64,000 nt of DNA, taken from a virus. The stretch is from IMG/VR virus record IMGVR_UViG_3300048838_000238, positions 41,997 through 105,996 of that record; one strand, given 5' to 3'. A model generated the notes under the pieces. That model did not search any database, was not told the origin of the DNA, and was given only the letters and a program-made list of their open reading frames with translations. This document shows, piece by piece, positions 52,538 through 60,338 of the stretch. The stretch's first letter is position 1; each line of letters opens with the position of its first letter. The translations under genes and the position numbers were made by a program.

Positions 52538-53423
52538 TAGATGCCGCCTTGCTCGTTTTGCGTCCGCGCGGCGACACCGTGACGAACGCCTCGTTTAGCC
52601 ATTGAACGCACTCGTCACGATTGGCGTCGACGTGCGACACGTAATCCAGCAACAGCGAATCGTCACCGTCATCCATGTTCACGAACGACATCCTCAGTCT
52701 GCCATGCCCTATCCGTGATTGCCCTCCGATCGTTCCCCCTGAATCCTGCCACAACCGCAGAGACAATCGCAGGCAGCCCAACTCCAGTTCATTGACGTGC
52801 TTCAATACGAAGCCGTGATGAAACACCGCCCCTCGACCAACGGCTTGGCCGGAGTAGATCATCAGACTGGAGGTGTCTCCGTCTTGCGTCTCAGCTTGTC
52901 CCAACTTCGCAGCGTCACCACGGGTGTACTGATATCCGCTCGCGAACCGCTCGGCTGACCAGAGTCTTGCCGTCGGAAAGTCCGCGATCATACTGGCTAA
53001 CGACTCGCGGTTCTCTTCACACACTAGTACCCCGCGCCACACGTCCATCGATCCGGCAAGTATCTGGTTCGGCAGCGATCCTCCGCACAATCGCAGCAAC
53101 GGAAATAATCGATGGCAATCGGCGATGCGACGGGTATTCTCTTGCGCCGTCGATTGTGTGAGGTTCCCACCGTGCAACAGGAAGTTCAGTTGCGGAAGCG
53201 ACAGTTTGCCTCGCAACCCCAGGCGATCAATCAGCCACATCGCGCCGGGCTCACGAACGAACCGGTGACGGATTGCGTTGCCGCTCAGGAACGGGACGTA
53301 AGCCACGCCACAAGGAGTCGTCACCGGTTCGCGGGCTACAATCGCCTCGTTACCAGCCGTCCCGCTGGCGTGCGTAATGGGCGAGATGGCTTTCGATAGG
53401 CAGTGAATCGTGTACGTTTTCAA
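52530..53423 (-). CDS. csf2: Csf2 (Cas7-like) backbone subunit of type IV CRISPR effector
   Basis: 297 residues, near the usual Csf2 length. The N-terminal RAMP core has ISPITHASGTAGNEAIVARE and VAYVPFLSGNAIRHRFVRE, where the VPxxSGNAxR pattern is typical of Csf2. It continues with an inserted helical region and an LSLRLWQDSGGTIGGQSRIG segment with a Gly-rich loop (GGQSRIGHGRL). Csf2 oligomerises along the crRNA. Its ATG overlaps the cas11 stop (ATGA). This is the most secure member of the set. Confidence 0.8.
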   Translation of the reverse strand: MKTYTIHCLSKAISPITHASGTAGNEAIVAREPVTTPCGVAYVPFLSGNAIRHRFVREPGAMWLIDRLGLRGKLSLPQLNFLLHGGNLTQSTAQENTRRIADCHRLFPLLRLCGGSLPNQILAGSMDVWRGVLVCEENRESLASMIADFPTARLWSAERFASGYQYTRGDAAKLGQAETQDGDTSSLMIYSGQAVGRGAVFHHGFVLKHVNELELGCLRLSLRLWQDSGGTIGGQSRIGHGRLRMSFVNMDDGDDSLLLDYVSHVDANRDECVQWLNEAFVTVSPRGRKTSKAASNG

Positions 53424-53875
53424 GCGGCACCTCCGATCTTGTCTTTCCAGCGGCGACGAGCCAACACCAAAACGGGAATGAGATGTGTCGTCAGATACTT
53501 CAGCCAGTCGGCGCGTGACTCTGCCGGTAGGTCGTAAAGCGATTGCAAAGCGTTAACGAAGTCGTCATCCGCGACCGCCTTGGCTGGCTCTGCTTTGATA
53601 TGCTCGCAGACGTGCTGTACGAACAGATCCAAATCGCCGTCGATTGTCTTCGCATAGGCCGACTGGATCGCGGTGGCGATGCGGTCCCAGAGCGTGAGAC
53701 GGTCCAGGTCAGACCCAAAGATTCTCGGCAGCGACGCGCAGAAATCGACGGCCAATTCCTTGGCGACGCTGACAAACCATTCCGGCTTGTCGGCGTCATA
53801 GTCGATCAGCCCGGCTAATTCTTGTCGCAGTCTCTCGGTATCAAGAGTCGGCAGTGGCGGTGGCAGGGTAGTCAT
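53420..53875 (-). CDS. Cas11-like small subunit of type IV CRISPR effector
   Basis: 151 residues, all-helical (LRQELAGLIDYDADKPEWFV, DRIATAIQSAYAKTIDGDL, ADWLKYLTTHLIPVLVLARR). Size, composition and position between csf1 and csf2 fit the Cas11 small subunit of type IV-B loci. The sequence alone would not identify it, since Cas11 proteins diverge strongly. Its ATG overlaps the HNH gene stop and its stop overlaps csf2. Confidence 0.6.
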   Translation of the reverse strand: MTTLPPPLPTLDTERLRQELAGLIDYDADKPEWFVSVAKELAVDFCASLPRIFGSDLDRLTLWDRIATAIQSAYAKTIDGDLDLFVQHVCEHIKAEPAKAVADDDFVNALQSLYDLPAESRADWLKYLTTHLIPVLVLARRRWKDKIGGAA

Positions 53876-54720
53876 CGTATTTTCTTTCCTGGTTGTATTG
53901 GTAATGTTGCGGCCAATTCCGGATCAATCCCTTTCCTTATCCGAGACGTCAACGTAGCTTTCCGAACGACACACAAGGGATGGCGAGACAATTCCGTAAC
54001 GGTAATCGTCTCGCCAAATGCGTCTACAACGCAATTTATGTCTGCCCTCCCAACAGGAACTGATGCCGCCTTTTCGATATCCCACCCATTGCAAATTCTG
54101 TAGGCAAGAGTTTTGTAGGACACCTCGCATCTGCTGTCTCTGCTTAATTCTGCTAAAGTCATTCCGATTCCAAATGCGATAATTGGTAGATTTCGGCTAG
54201 TGTTATTTGCCTGTTGTGACTTTGTTGCCCATCGGCAGTTGCAAGGTTCGTAGTTACCGTCATTGTCCTTGCGATCTATTTCGTGCTTTGGGGGTCTCTT
54301 CCCCATGTCGGCAAGAAAGTTACTGAACCCGTCTATTCCAGTCCATCGCTCGCAAACTGTAATCCCTCTTCCGCCGTAATGGCGATATGCGTCATGCGAC
54401 GGCCTGTAGCATCTTGCCTTCATGTTCATCCACACAATCCATTCTGGAGAATTGGTTTGCCCATGAGACGTGTTGCGTTTCCTAGTTGTCTCACTTCCGG
54501 CACACCCACAGCTTTTAGAGTTACCGCTTTTAAGGTTGTATCCATCGACGACAGTTAATGACCCACACAAGCACTCGCACAGCCACTTACATTTTGACTG
54601 TGCGTCCCGGCCATGAAAGTTCTTCACAGTCAGCCTGCCGAACTTCGTTCCGCATAAATCATTTTTTGGCTGTCGGTATTGGTTCGGTGACGGTGTCGCG
54701 GTATTGTCTAAAGCAGACAT
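53872..54720 (-). CDS. HNH endonuclease inserted in the csf operon
   Basis: 282 residues starting MSALDNTATPSPNQYRQ at 54720 behind AAGGAGC. A zinc knuckle region (CKWLCECLCGSLTVVDG...SCGCAGSE) precedes the HNH core WMNMKARCY...YGGRGITVCERW...HEIDRKDNDGNYEPCNCRW, a widespread phage HNH family. Two HTH-like repeats follow (GMTLAELSRDSRCEVSYKTL; TITVTELSRHPLCVVRKATL). It separates csf1 from cas11 by 0.87 kb yet is coupled to cas11 by ATGA, so it does not break the unit. Confidence 0.85.
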   Translation of the reverse strand: MSALDNTATPSPNQYRQPKNDLCGTKFGRLTVKNFHGRDAQSKCKWLCECLCGSLTVVDGYNLKSGNSKSCGCAGSETTRKRNTSHGQTNSPEWIVWMNMKARCYRPSHDAYRHYGGRGITVCERWTGIDGFSNFLADMGKRPPKHEIDRKDNDGNYEPCNCRWATKSQQANNTSRNLPIIAFGIGMTLAELSRDSRCEVSYKTLAYRICNGWDIEKAASVPVGRADINCVVDAFGETITVTELSRHPLCVVRKATLTSRIRKGIDPELAATLPIQPGKKIR

Positions 54721-54748
54721 GACATTGCTCCTTGTTAGCGTGTCGTGT

Positions 54749-55480
54749 TTAGAAGAGCGTTGGCCGGAATCCAACGCTCTTCGCATTTTCTCCTATCGTC
54801 TGTGGATACACAAGAAGGCACTCGCTTCGAGGCGGGCAGAGCCACAGACTAAGACGACTAAGTGGTTCGGTGGCCACGGCGAGCCACGCCGATAGCCATT
54901 GGTCAGAATCGTAATGTTCGACAACGCGGATTTGCTGCATGAATGACAGTCCAGCGTCCAACGCCGGCTTTCCGGTCACTGCCGCGATCCGCTGGCATAA
55001 GTCAACTCGGTCGCGAAGTCCCGGTAGACCGTAATCGATCCGTTCACCTTCAAGAGTAACGGTCGGATGCTTCTGATCGTGACACACGACTGCGCGGTAG
55101 AGTAGATGCTTCTGTCCGCTGTCGCTGATACAAATCACAAACGGAGGTGGTGGCGGATACAGGCATACGCTCAGTAGCCAATCGCGATGAGACTTCGTCG
55201 CCGCGATCCGCTTTCCATTAGCCACTACCCACGAGTAACAGCGGACCTTCTGCCCATCTCGCGACGTCCCGTCGTGAAACTGAACGCTAGTCGATTCAGC
55301 CTGACTGGCAACGCATCCTCGACATACGTGAGCCGCTTGCGTCACGGTATCGAGCCCTGTAAACGAACTCTTAACGAAGTCTCGCGACAGCGTTTCACCG
55401 TCACACTGGCCGCCGCAAAAGAAGCAGCGGCAGTTGCCGGTTTCAAAATGGCCGTTCCAGAGTTGTGGTGCGGTTTGCAT
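54749..55480 (-). CDS. csf1: Csf1 (Cas8-like) large subunit of type IV CRISPR effector
   Basis: 243 residues starting MQTAPQLWNGHFETGN at 55480 (TAATG overlap; an ATG at 55501 is an alternative). A Cys4 zinc finger typical of Csf1 is visible: CFFCGGQC at residues 18-25 (CRCFFC counted) and HVCRGCVAS about residue 54-62. The rest is alpha/beta with YSWVVANGKRIAATKSHRDW and VICISDSGQKHLLYRAVV. Length is close to known Csf1 proteins (about 230-260). Csf1 is the signature large subunit of type IV complexes. Confidence 0.7.
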   Translation of the reverse strand: MQTAPQLWNGHFETGNCRCFFCGGQCDGETLSRDFVKSSFTGLDTVTQAAHVCRGCVASQAESTSVQFHDGTSRDGQKVRCYSWVVANGKRIAATKSHRDWLLSVCLYPPPPPFVICISDSGQKHLLYRAVVCHDQKHPTVTLEGERIDYGLPGLRDRVDLCQRIAAVTGKPALDAGLSFMQQIRVVEHYDSDQWLSAWLAVATEPLSRLSLWLCPPRSECLLVYPQTIGENAKSVGFRPTLF

Positions 55481-56055
55481 TAATTGCTCGGCATATCGCA
55501 TTCGTGACGTGGCTTGACGCAACCATCCTCAAGATCAACACACCAGCCGTCCGGGACTCCGCCGTTCTTTACGGTCGATTCGTCTCGCTTCGACTTCTCG
55601 ATGAAGCGGCGGATTCCACCAACCGTCTGATAGACCATGCGTCCGGTCGACCGCCCATAGTTACCACGCTCTTCGCGTGCTTCGTATCGCTTCACCCATT
55701 TGCAATCGGATTCAGCGGCCCAGAAGTCAATCGAGCAATCCAGAACGGTCAGCCACAGCTTGCCGGTCTTATCCGACCGTCCAATGACGTAGTAGGTGCG
55801 ACCCTTATACTCGACTTTGCCAGTGCATTGTCGATCGGCCAGTTCCTTCTTGTCGGGCTCGATGGTCTTGCCGTCCATGCCTCCGACGAGTGATTCGATC
55901 TGGCTGGCCTTGGCCGCGCCGATCCACCATTGCTTGCGGTCGCCATCCCAGTGACAACCGGCTGACTTGAGTTGCGACTTAATGGGGAACGTATTCCCCA
56001 CGACATAGATGCGGGCTCCGACCTTTTCCGTTCCGATGGACATGACGGCTGACAT
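55480..56055 (-). CDS. DUF5710-like protein at the head of the csf unit
   Basis: 191 residues. The N-terminal part KVGARIYVVGNTFPIKSQLK...AGCHWDGDRKQWW matches the small DUF5710-type domain found in phage and plasmid proteins that handle DNA. The middle (VEYKGRTYYVIGRSDKTGKL) is beta-rich. The C-terminus is basic, then KPRHECDMPSN. It is the first gene of the 12-gene unit, 34 bp after a palindromic element, and overlaps the start region of csf1. Confidence 0.6.
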   Translation of the reverse strand: MSAVMSIGTEKVGARIYVVGNTFPIKSQLKSAGCHWDGDRKQWWIGAAKASQIESLVGGMDGKTIEPDKKELADRQCTGKVEYKGRTYYVIGRSDKTGKLWLTVLDCSIDFWAAESDCKWVKRYEAREERGNYGRSTGRMVYQTVGGIRRFIEKSKRDESTVKNGGVPDGWCVDLEDGCVKPRHECDMPSN

Positions 56056-56088
56056 TGAATTAGCTCCTGATTGCGAGTTGATTTGACC

Positions 56089-56105
56089 TACATCACACTG
56101 ATATA
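56089..56105 (-). promoter_or_regulatory. Palindromic promoter-like element, copy 12, heading the csf unit
   Basis: TACATC-ACACT-GATATA on the plus strand, followed by TGTAATTCGCTGG, which is the GCGAAT box (minus strand) at the standard spacing. It lies 34 bp upstream of the start at 56055 and is the only such element before the CRISPR-associated genes. Confidence 0.6.
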
Positions 56106-56165
56106 TGTAATTCGCTGGCCAGTCAGGATATTGGCCAACCGCTGAAAAGAATCTGGAAAAAGCCG

Positions 56166-56438
56166 TCAGTTAACGCTTTGTCGGCTGATTTCGTTCAGAA
56201 TCGCGACTAACCTAGACTCCAGTTCCATAGCGGAATCCGCCTTTCCGGCCATATCCAGAAGCACTTCTCCCGACTCTTCTAGCATCTTGGGGAGTTTTGA
56301 GATGTGTTCGCGGAGTTTGCGGATTTGGGTATCGCGGTCTCGGTCTGCGGCTAGCAGTCGGCGTAGGGAATCGCTGCGACCTTCGTACTTGGCGAACAGG
56401 CGGCGTAGGTATTGGTGGTCGTCGGGGCGGCCGCTCAT
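56166..56438 (-). CDS. Small coiled-coil protein
   Basis: 90 residues starting MSGRPDDHQYLRRLFAKY at 56438, coupled by ATGA to the prepilin-like gene. A long charged helix is present (SDSLRRLLAADRDRDTQIRK...KLREHISKLPKMLEES). Function unknown. It is followed by a short gap and then the csf unit's element. Confidence 0.55.
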   Translation of the reverse strand: MSGRPDDHQYLRRLFAKYEGRSDSLRRLLAADRDRDTQIRKLREHISKLPKMLEESGEVLLDMAGKADSAMELESRLVAILNEISRQSVN

Positions 56439-56692
56439 TCGCAGTTCTCTGCCAAGGCGACCTCTAGGCAAGGGCATCTCGGGTGATGAATGACGCCAGC
56501 GCCGCCACCACTCTTGGTGATCGTGACAAACTTGCGACCGTCATGCTCGATTGTCCGCAAGGTTGCGATCCATCCAACGTCGGTTTCACGGCTTGTCCCC
56601 ATTGATCCCCAAATCAGAATCGCGATGAGGATACCACTGATCGCAATCCCGACCAGTATCTCAACAAACGTAAACGCGGATCTCTTTTTCAC
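56435..56692 (-). CDS. Miniature type IV prepilin-like protein
   Basis: 85 residues. The N-terminus MKKRSAFTFVEILVGIAISG has the class III prepilin signature: basic leader, AFTFVEI with Glu at +5 and a hydrophobic helix (ILVGIAISGILIAILIWGSM). The -1 residue is Ala where Gly is usual. The remaining 55 residues are short for a pilin (IEHDGRKFVTITKSGGGAG) and end with CPCLEVALAENCE. Prepilin-like proteins are abundant in planctomycetes. A phage copy could interfere with pili or be a surface decoy (inference). Confidence 0.6.
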   Translation of the reverse strand: MKKRSAFTFVEILVGIAISGILIAILIWGSMGTSRETDVGWIATLRTIEHDGRKFVTITKSGGGAGVIHHPRCPCLEVALAENCE

Positions 56693-57234
56693 CGTTCCAC
56701 CTGCTTTCTAAGGAACTGCTGAAACCACTTATTCAGGACTTCGCGAGTCTTGTCCGCTTCGCAGGACATCCCTTCATTTGCAGAAATGTCGGCCCTCGCC
56801 TTGCGGTACAGATACGGCAGCAAAGTGATCGCGTCCCACAATTCGTTCTCTTTGCCTTCAGCGATCCCGATTTCCTTGAAGACTTGGTAAAGGTCTAGGC
56901 TCGTCCGCGAATACTGCCTCTCTGACTTTGACAGCAGGCTGCGCAGCCCGTGCTTGCTCGCTTTGAACATCTCGCGGTATGGTTCGGATGCGCGACGTTC
57001 TGCGTCGATCGTCTTCATCAGGGAATCGAGGACGGATTTGATATCCGCCTCGGTCGCTTTCAGTGGATCATTCACACCAACCTCGCCATCCGCTTGCGAG
57101 ACACAGACCGGATCGCACTTCATACAAATCCCAACGACTTGCCGACTAACTTCTGCAATGAGCCTTCCGCAGCTGACACAACGTGGCAGCGTATCGTGCT
57201 CGAATTTTACGCTTCTATGCGATTCTTCATTCAT
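56689..57234 (-). CDS. Zinc-knuckle helical protein
   Basis: 181 residues. N-terminal CVSCGRLIAEVSRQVVGICMKC forms a zinc ribbon (residues 19-40). The rest is helical with a charged segment (DAERRASEPYREMFKASKHG) and a C-terminal helix (REVLNKWFQQFLRK). It overlaps both neighbours by 4 bp (ATGA). Function unknown. Confidence 0.55.
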   Translation of the reverse strand: MNEESHRSVKFEHDTLPRCVSCGRLIAEVSRQVVGICMKCDPVCVSQADGEVGVNDPLKATEADIKSVLDSLMKTIDAERRASEPYREMFKASKHGLRSLLSKSERQYSRTSLDLYQVFKEIGIAEGKENELWDAITLLPYLYRKARADISANEGMSCEADKTREVLNKWFQQFLRKQVER

Positions 57235-57524
57235 GCTTCGATCTTCTCCACGGCTTGCAGTTCGATCATTCCAAGCCGCTCGGCAATTTGCAGCGGCTGC
57301 GTCTTGTGCGCGTCAAAGAATCCACGGCAGACCGCATTGTCGCCGTCTAGCGTCGAATGGCAGATGATCGCCGAGTTGTCTTTCACTGCATCAGCAACCA
57401 TCCCTTCAAGACGGCCTTCGGTCAGATTCATCAAATTCCCAGGTCGGAAGACGCAAGTAGGGCAGCGACGCTCACAGACGTGGACCTTGCCGTGTCGATA
57501 TGCGTTGCCGTGTTTTTTGCTCAT
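57231..57524 (-). CDS. Small Cys-rich phage protein
   Basis: 97 residues. It contains CERRCPTCVFRPGNLMNL, then CHSTLDGDNAVCRGFFDAHKT and a C-terminal helix (LQIAERLGMIELQAVE). I have seen this arrangement in small phage proteins of unknown function; the four or more Cys residues could bind zinc or an Fe-S cluster. Confidence 0.6.
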   Translation of the reverse strand: MSKKHGNAYRHGKVHVCERRCPTCVFRPGNLMNLTEGRLEGMVADAVKDNSAIICHSTLDGDNAVCRGFFDAHKTQPLQIAERLGMIELQAVEKIEA

Positions 57525-57527
57525 CGG

Positions 57528-57920
57528 TTAGTAGACCTTCTCCAAATCTCCGAAGCTCACCTTCGCCTCGCGACCAGTCAGAACTGAAACGAGAAACGCT
57601 TGTCTGGCGATTAGGCAACACAGGTACGTGTGACCGTCCTTGTCTCGGTAGTAGCTTCCTGGAACTAGCGCGGGCTCTGCGTCGTACCAGTCTTCGTCGC
57701 CGGCCCCCCAGTAGTCATCCTCGAAATCGTCATGGCCGTAGAAGTATTTGCATTCGAGGCAAACGTCCGTCTCTTGGCGTGACAGTTCCGCATCGCAGTC
57801 GCGACACACCGGGAACACCTGAGTCCGAAGGAACTCGTCGATCTCGGCTTGGTGAATCCGATCTAACGACTTTGCAAATTCTTGCTTGGCGCGGATTCCG
57901 TTTCGAGAACTCCTGCTCAT
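57528..57920 (-). CDS. Small zinc-ribbon protein
   Basis: 130 residues. Residues 34-62 hold CRDCDAELSRQETDVCLECKYFYG, a zinc ribbon. An acidic stretch with many Trp/Tyr/Asp (DDFEDDYWGAGDEDWYDAE) follows. The C-terminus is a small beta region (TYLCCLIARQAFLVSVL). It overlaps the upstream gene stop by 1 bp. Function unknown. Confidence 0.55.
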   Translation of the reverse strand: MSRSSRNGIRAKQEFAKSLDRIHQAEIDEFLRTQVFPVCRDCDAELSRQETDVCLECKYFYGHDDFEDDYWGAGDEDWYDAEPALVPGSYYRDKDGHTYLCCLIARQAFLVSVLTGREAKVSFGDLEKVY

Positions 57921-58777
57921 CAGTCCACGAACTCCGTTCCGGCGTTAACCCAAGCGTTATCACGTACTTCGATCGCCTCGCGATCAGCCGGCACGATCGT
58001 CACTCGCGCAGCCCGCGCCTTCACCTTCCCCCACGTCTTGCCGTAGGCGTCGATGCTCTCAGTTGTCAGTTCTTCGCCGTCCCATCGCCACGTCACTGGA
58101 TAGTTATTGCCTTGCGTGGTCCATTCGATCGGAGCGTTTAGCGTGTCCAGAACCGCTTTGCGTCCGACATAGTTCGGAGCAACGTCGTACTTCGGATTCC
58201 TCGCGACGAATGCTTGCCACATCTTGGCATCGCCCTCTCGCAAATGCCGCAAGAACAACGGAACGTGCTCCTTTTGATACGAAGCGATCTCGCCGCCCAT
58301 CATGGCCTGCGGACGGAAGGCGACCAGTTTCTCCACGTTCTCGACGGTCCAGTCAGCTTTCGGCAAGAGGCTGTCGCCGTTGACAATGAACGCCGAATGC
58401 TTTCTGAACGGCACTTCCTTGCACATCGGCATGTGCGCATACGGCAGGTACACGTAATCGCCGATGAATGCCAACTTAGTGGCAGCCAAGCCAAGTTGCG
58501 GAATACCCTTGCCTTTCTGCTTATGCTCGTGAACCCACGAGCTGAACGATCCGGCGCGACGTGTCGGACCTGACTCGGTACTCATCCTGCCGTAGGGGCA
58601 CTTCTGGTGACTGAAAATCTGGACTTGAATGCAGCCGCCGCGTTCGCGAACCGGACACGATTCGAGCGAACAGAAGATGGACGTGCATGTCGCGCGTTCG
58701 TTTGCAGGAGCTTTGAACAGCGAATTCGTCGGATCGTAAACCCGAAGAGACACGAGTTTTTCTTCTGGCACTGTCAC
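57920..58777 (-). CDS. Unknown Cys-rich protein, GTG start
   Basis: 285 residues, GTG at 58777 behind GGAGAG. The N-terminal 65 residues have CTSIFCSLESCPVRERGGC...HQKCPYGR, a Cys cluster that may bind zinc or Fe-S. The rest is alpha/beta with an IGDYVYLPYAHM segment and a C-terminal WRWDGEELTTESIDAYG region. It lies next to CysH-like genes. I do not recognise the family. Confidence 0.6.
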   Translation of the reverse strand: MTVPEEKLVSLRVYDPTNSLFKAPANERATCTSIFCSLESCPVRERGGCIQVQIFSHQKCPYGRMSTESGPTRRAGSFSSWVHEHKQKGKGIPQLGLAATKLAFIGDYVYLPYAHMPMCKEVPFRKHSAFIVNGDSLLPKADWTVENVEKLVAFRPQAMMGGEIASYQKEHVPLFLRHLREGDAKMWQAFVARNPKYDVAPNYVGRKAVLDTLNAPIEWTTQGNNYPVTWRWDGEELTTESIDAYGKTWGKVKARAARVTIVPADREAIEVRDNAWVNAGTEFVD

Positions 58778-58796
58778 TGCGTTCTCTCCGTGTGGT

Positions 58797-58813
58797 GATA
58801 TCTGATCGCTATA
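58797..58813 (-). promoter_or_regulatory. Palindromic promoter-like element, copy 13 (full form)
   Basis: GATATC-TGATC-GCTATA on the plus strand followed by GGCTATTCGCCG, so the GCGAAT box is intact at the standard spacing. It is 20 bp before the GTG at 58777. Confidence 0.65.
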
Positions 58814-58815
58814 GG

Positions 58816-59928
58816 CTATTCGCCGCGCGAGCGCTGTTCTTGCATCAGTTCGCGGTATCTCTCGATCACTTGCTTCGCCGATGTGAACTTCACAGGAATG
58901 CCGACGGCGGTCCCCACTTCTTGTCTCATCGCGGCGATACTGCGAGCCTCATCTAAAGTCAAGATGCAGGTCGGCCAGCCTTTCGTGTACAGCAAGTGCT
59001 TCGGAAGCCACCGCTCCGCGTTCTCGCGAATCACCTGGACGCACTTGGCGCGATCTAGTCCAGAATGTTGCTCGTTGGTCAGGAGGTTCGGCGCTACATC
59101 CCCCAGCCACTTCGCTTGAAAGGCAAACGAAGAGTCGATTTCCAACTGAACCATCTGGCGGTACAACTCGTGGTTGTCCGGACAAGTGGAAGCCGCCAGA
59201 AGATCCGGCCGCGCCGACAAGATGCAGTAGCAGCAAGACACTCGCGATGCGCCGTACGTCACGTAGGCTTCGTGTAACGGGAACTCGCGATTAGCGTGCA
59301 AGGCGATAACATCGTCAAGAGTCCACTCGATGATCGGGTGCCAGTTGAATCCGTTCGTGTCGTCGCTCCTGCGGTACAGCAGAGACTGCGGGCTCGACAC
59401 TGGCTTCTTGGCGCGGCCGGGGCTTTCCTGGCGGCGGATACCAACGGCGTTGATAATCGTCTGACCGCCGAACCGTTTTTTAAGATAGCTACAGATCACG
59501 GCTGTCTTCAACTCGCTGGTGCAAAACCTCATCGAGGGCGTGCTCCAAGGCAGGATCAGCTTGACGCACTCCAGGTTTCCATATCGCCGGACGTTGTTGT
59601 CCCAGCGAGTCAACCAGCGGTCGAGCATATCGCCAGCCTTGCGACGAACCACGACCAGTTCCAGCCCGAGCCTGTCAGCCAGCTTTTCACATTGCGGCAA
59701 GCTGGCCTTCCACTCAGTTCTGCCGAGGTCACTGTGAATCAATATCCGCTCACCACGATGGCCGACAGTGTCTAAGTGATCGATCGTCGCGAACGCCAGT
59801 GCATCGCTGTCCTTGCCTCCTGACACTCCGATGGCAACCGGGGCATGGTCCGCGACCGCCTTATCAATCTCTGGCGTCGTAGCGACGCCTGGCTCGCAGC
59901 CAGCCGTGAATAGTTTTGCTTGCTTCAC
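58816..59928 (-). CDS. PAPS reductase-family (CysH-like) protein
   Basis: 370 residues, GTG start at 59928 behind GGAGAG. PP-loop GVSGGKDSDALAF (SGGKDS at 36-41), ILIHSDLGRTEWKASL, then RFCTSELKT and AVGIRRQESPGRA, and a later WTLDDVIALHANREF. The CCYCILSARPDLL segment has paired Cys residues that could form an Fe-S or zinc site, as in many phage PAPS reductase homologues. Catalytic reduction of PAPS is not shown; DNA, RNA or tRNA sulfur chemistry and ATP-dependent activation are alternatives. Confidence 0.75.
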   Translation of the reverse strand: MKQAKLFTAGCEPGVATTPEIDKAVADHAPVAIGVSGGKDSDALAFATIDHLDTVGHRGERILIHSDLGRTEWKASLPQCEKLADRLGLELVVVRRKAGDMLDRWLTRWDNNVRRYGNLECVKLILPWSTPSMRFCTSELKTAVICSYLKKRFGGQTIINAVGIRRQESPGRAKKPVSSPQSLLYRRSDDTNGFNWHPIIEWTLDDVIALHANREFPLHEAYVTYGASRVSCCYCILSARPDLLAASTCPDNHELYRQMVQLEIDSSFAFQAKWLGDVAPNLLTNEQHSGLDRAKCVQVIRENAERWLPKHLLYTKGWPTCILTLDEARSIAAMRQEVGTAVGIPVKFTSAKQVIERYRELMQEQRSRGE

Positions 59929-59939
59929 GTTCTCTCCAG

Positions 59940-60320
59940 TTACCCTTGATGGTGGCCCGTCGACTTTGCCTTGGTCGCTTCTTTCAGATACGCGCGAGTC
60001 TCCTCCACCGACAGTATCCTACCTCGCAGTCTTGCCATGTCGGTCAACTCAAAGACTGGCTTGCCAGAAGTCATCGCCGCTTCGACCTCGCCACCAACAC
60101 CCGCTGTAATCTTCCCGTCTGACAGACTGCGGAATGCCAAGCAGTCGACCGACAACAGCATGTCGTAAAAGAACTGCATCCCGAATTTTCGGTAGGCTTC
60201 GTCGTTGCCTGGACGATTCGGATTGACGACTTCAAAGCCGATACGCTCCAGAGCCTCGACATCGTCTTTCTCTTGATTGGTGTCGTAGCTATCGGTGCTG
60301 TGTGCGTAGTAGCATTTCAT
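59940..60320 (-). CDS. Nucleoside 2-deoxyribosyltransferase-like protein
   Basis: 126 residues starting MKCYYAHSTDSYDTNQEK at 60320 behind AAGGAT. The pattern YAHSxxSYDTNQE...LERIGFEVVNPN...MLLSVDCLAFRSLSDG...GVGGEVEAAMTSGKPVFEL resembles the Rossmann-like DRTase/TIR-adjacent fold. Such enzymes process nucleosides or related N-glycosides. A role in nucleotide modification is plausible but no catalytic residue was assigned with certainty. Confidence 0.55.
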   Translation of the reverse strand: MKCYYAHSTDSYDTNQEKDDVEALERIGFEVVNPNRPGNDEAYRKFGMQFFYDMLLSVDCLAFRSLSDGKITAGVGGEVEAAMTSGKPVFELTDMARLRGRILSVEETRAYLKEATKAKSTGHHQG

Positions 60321-60338
60321 GCGTCGATCCTTGCGGGT

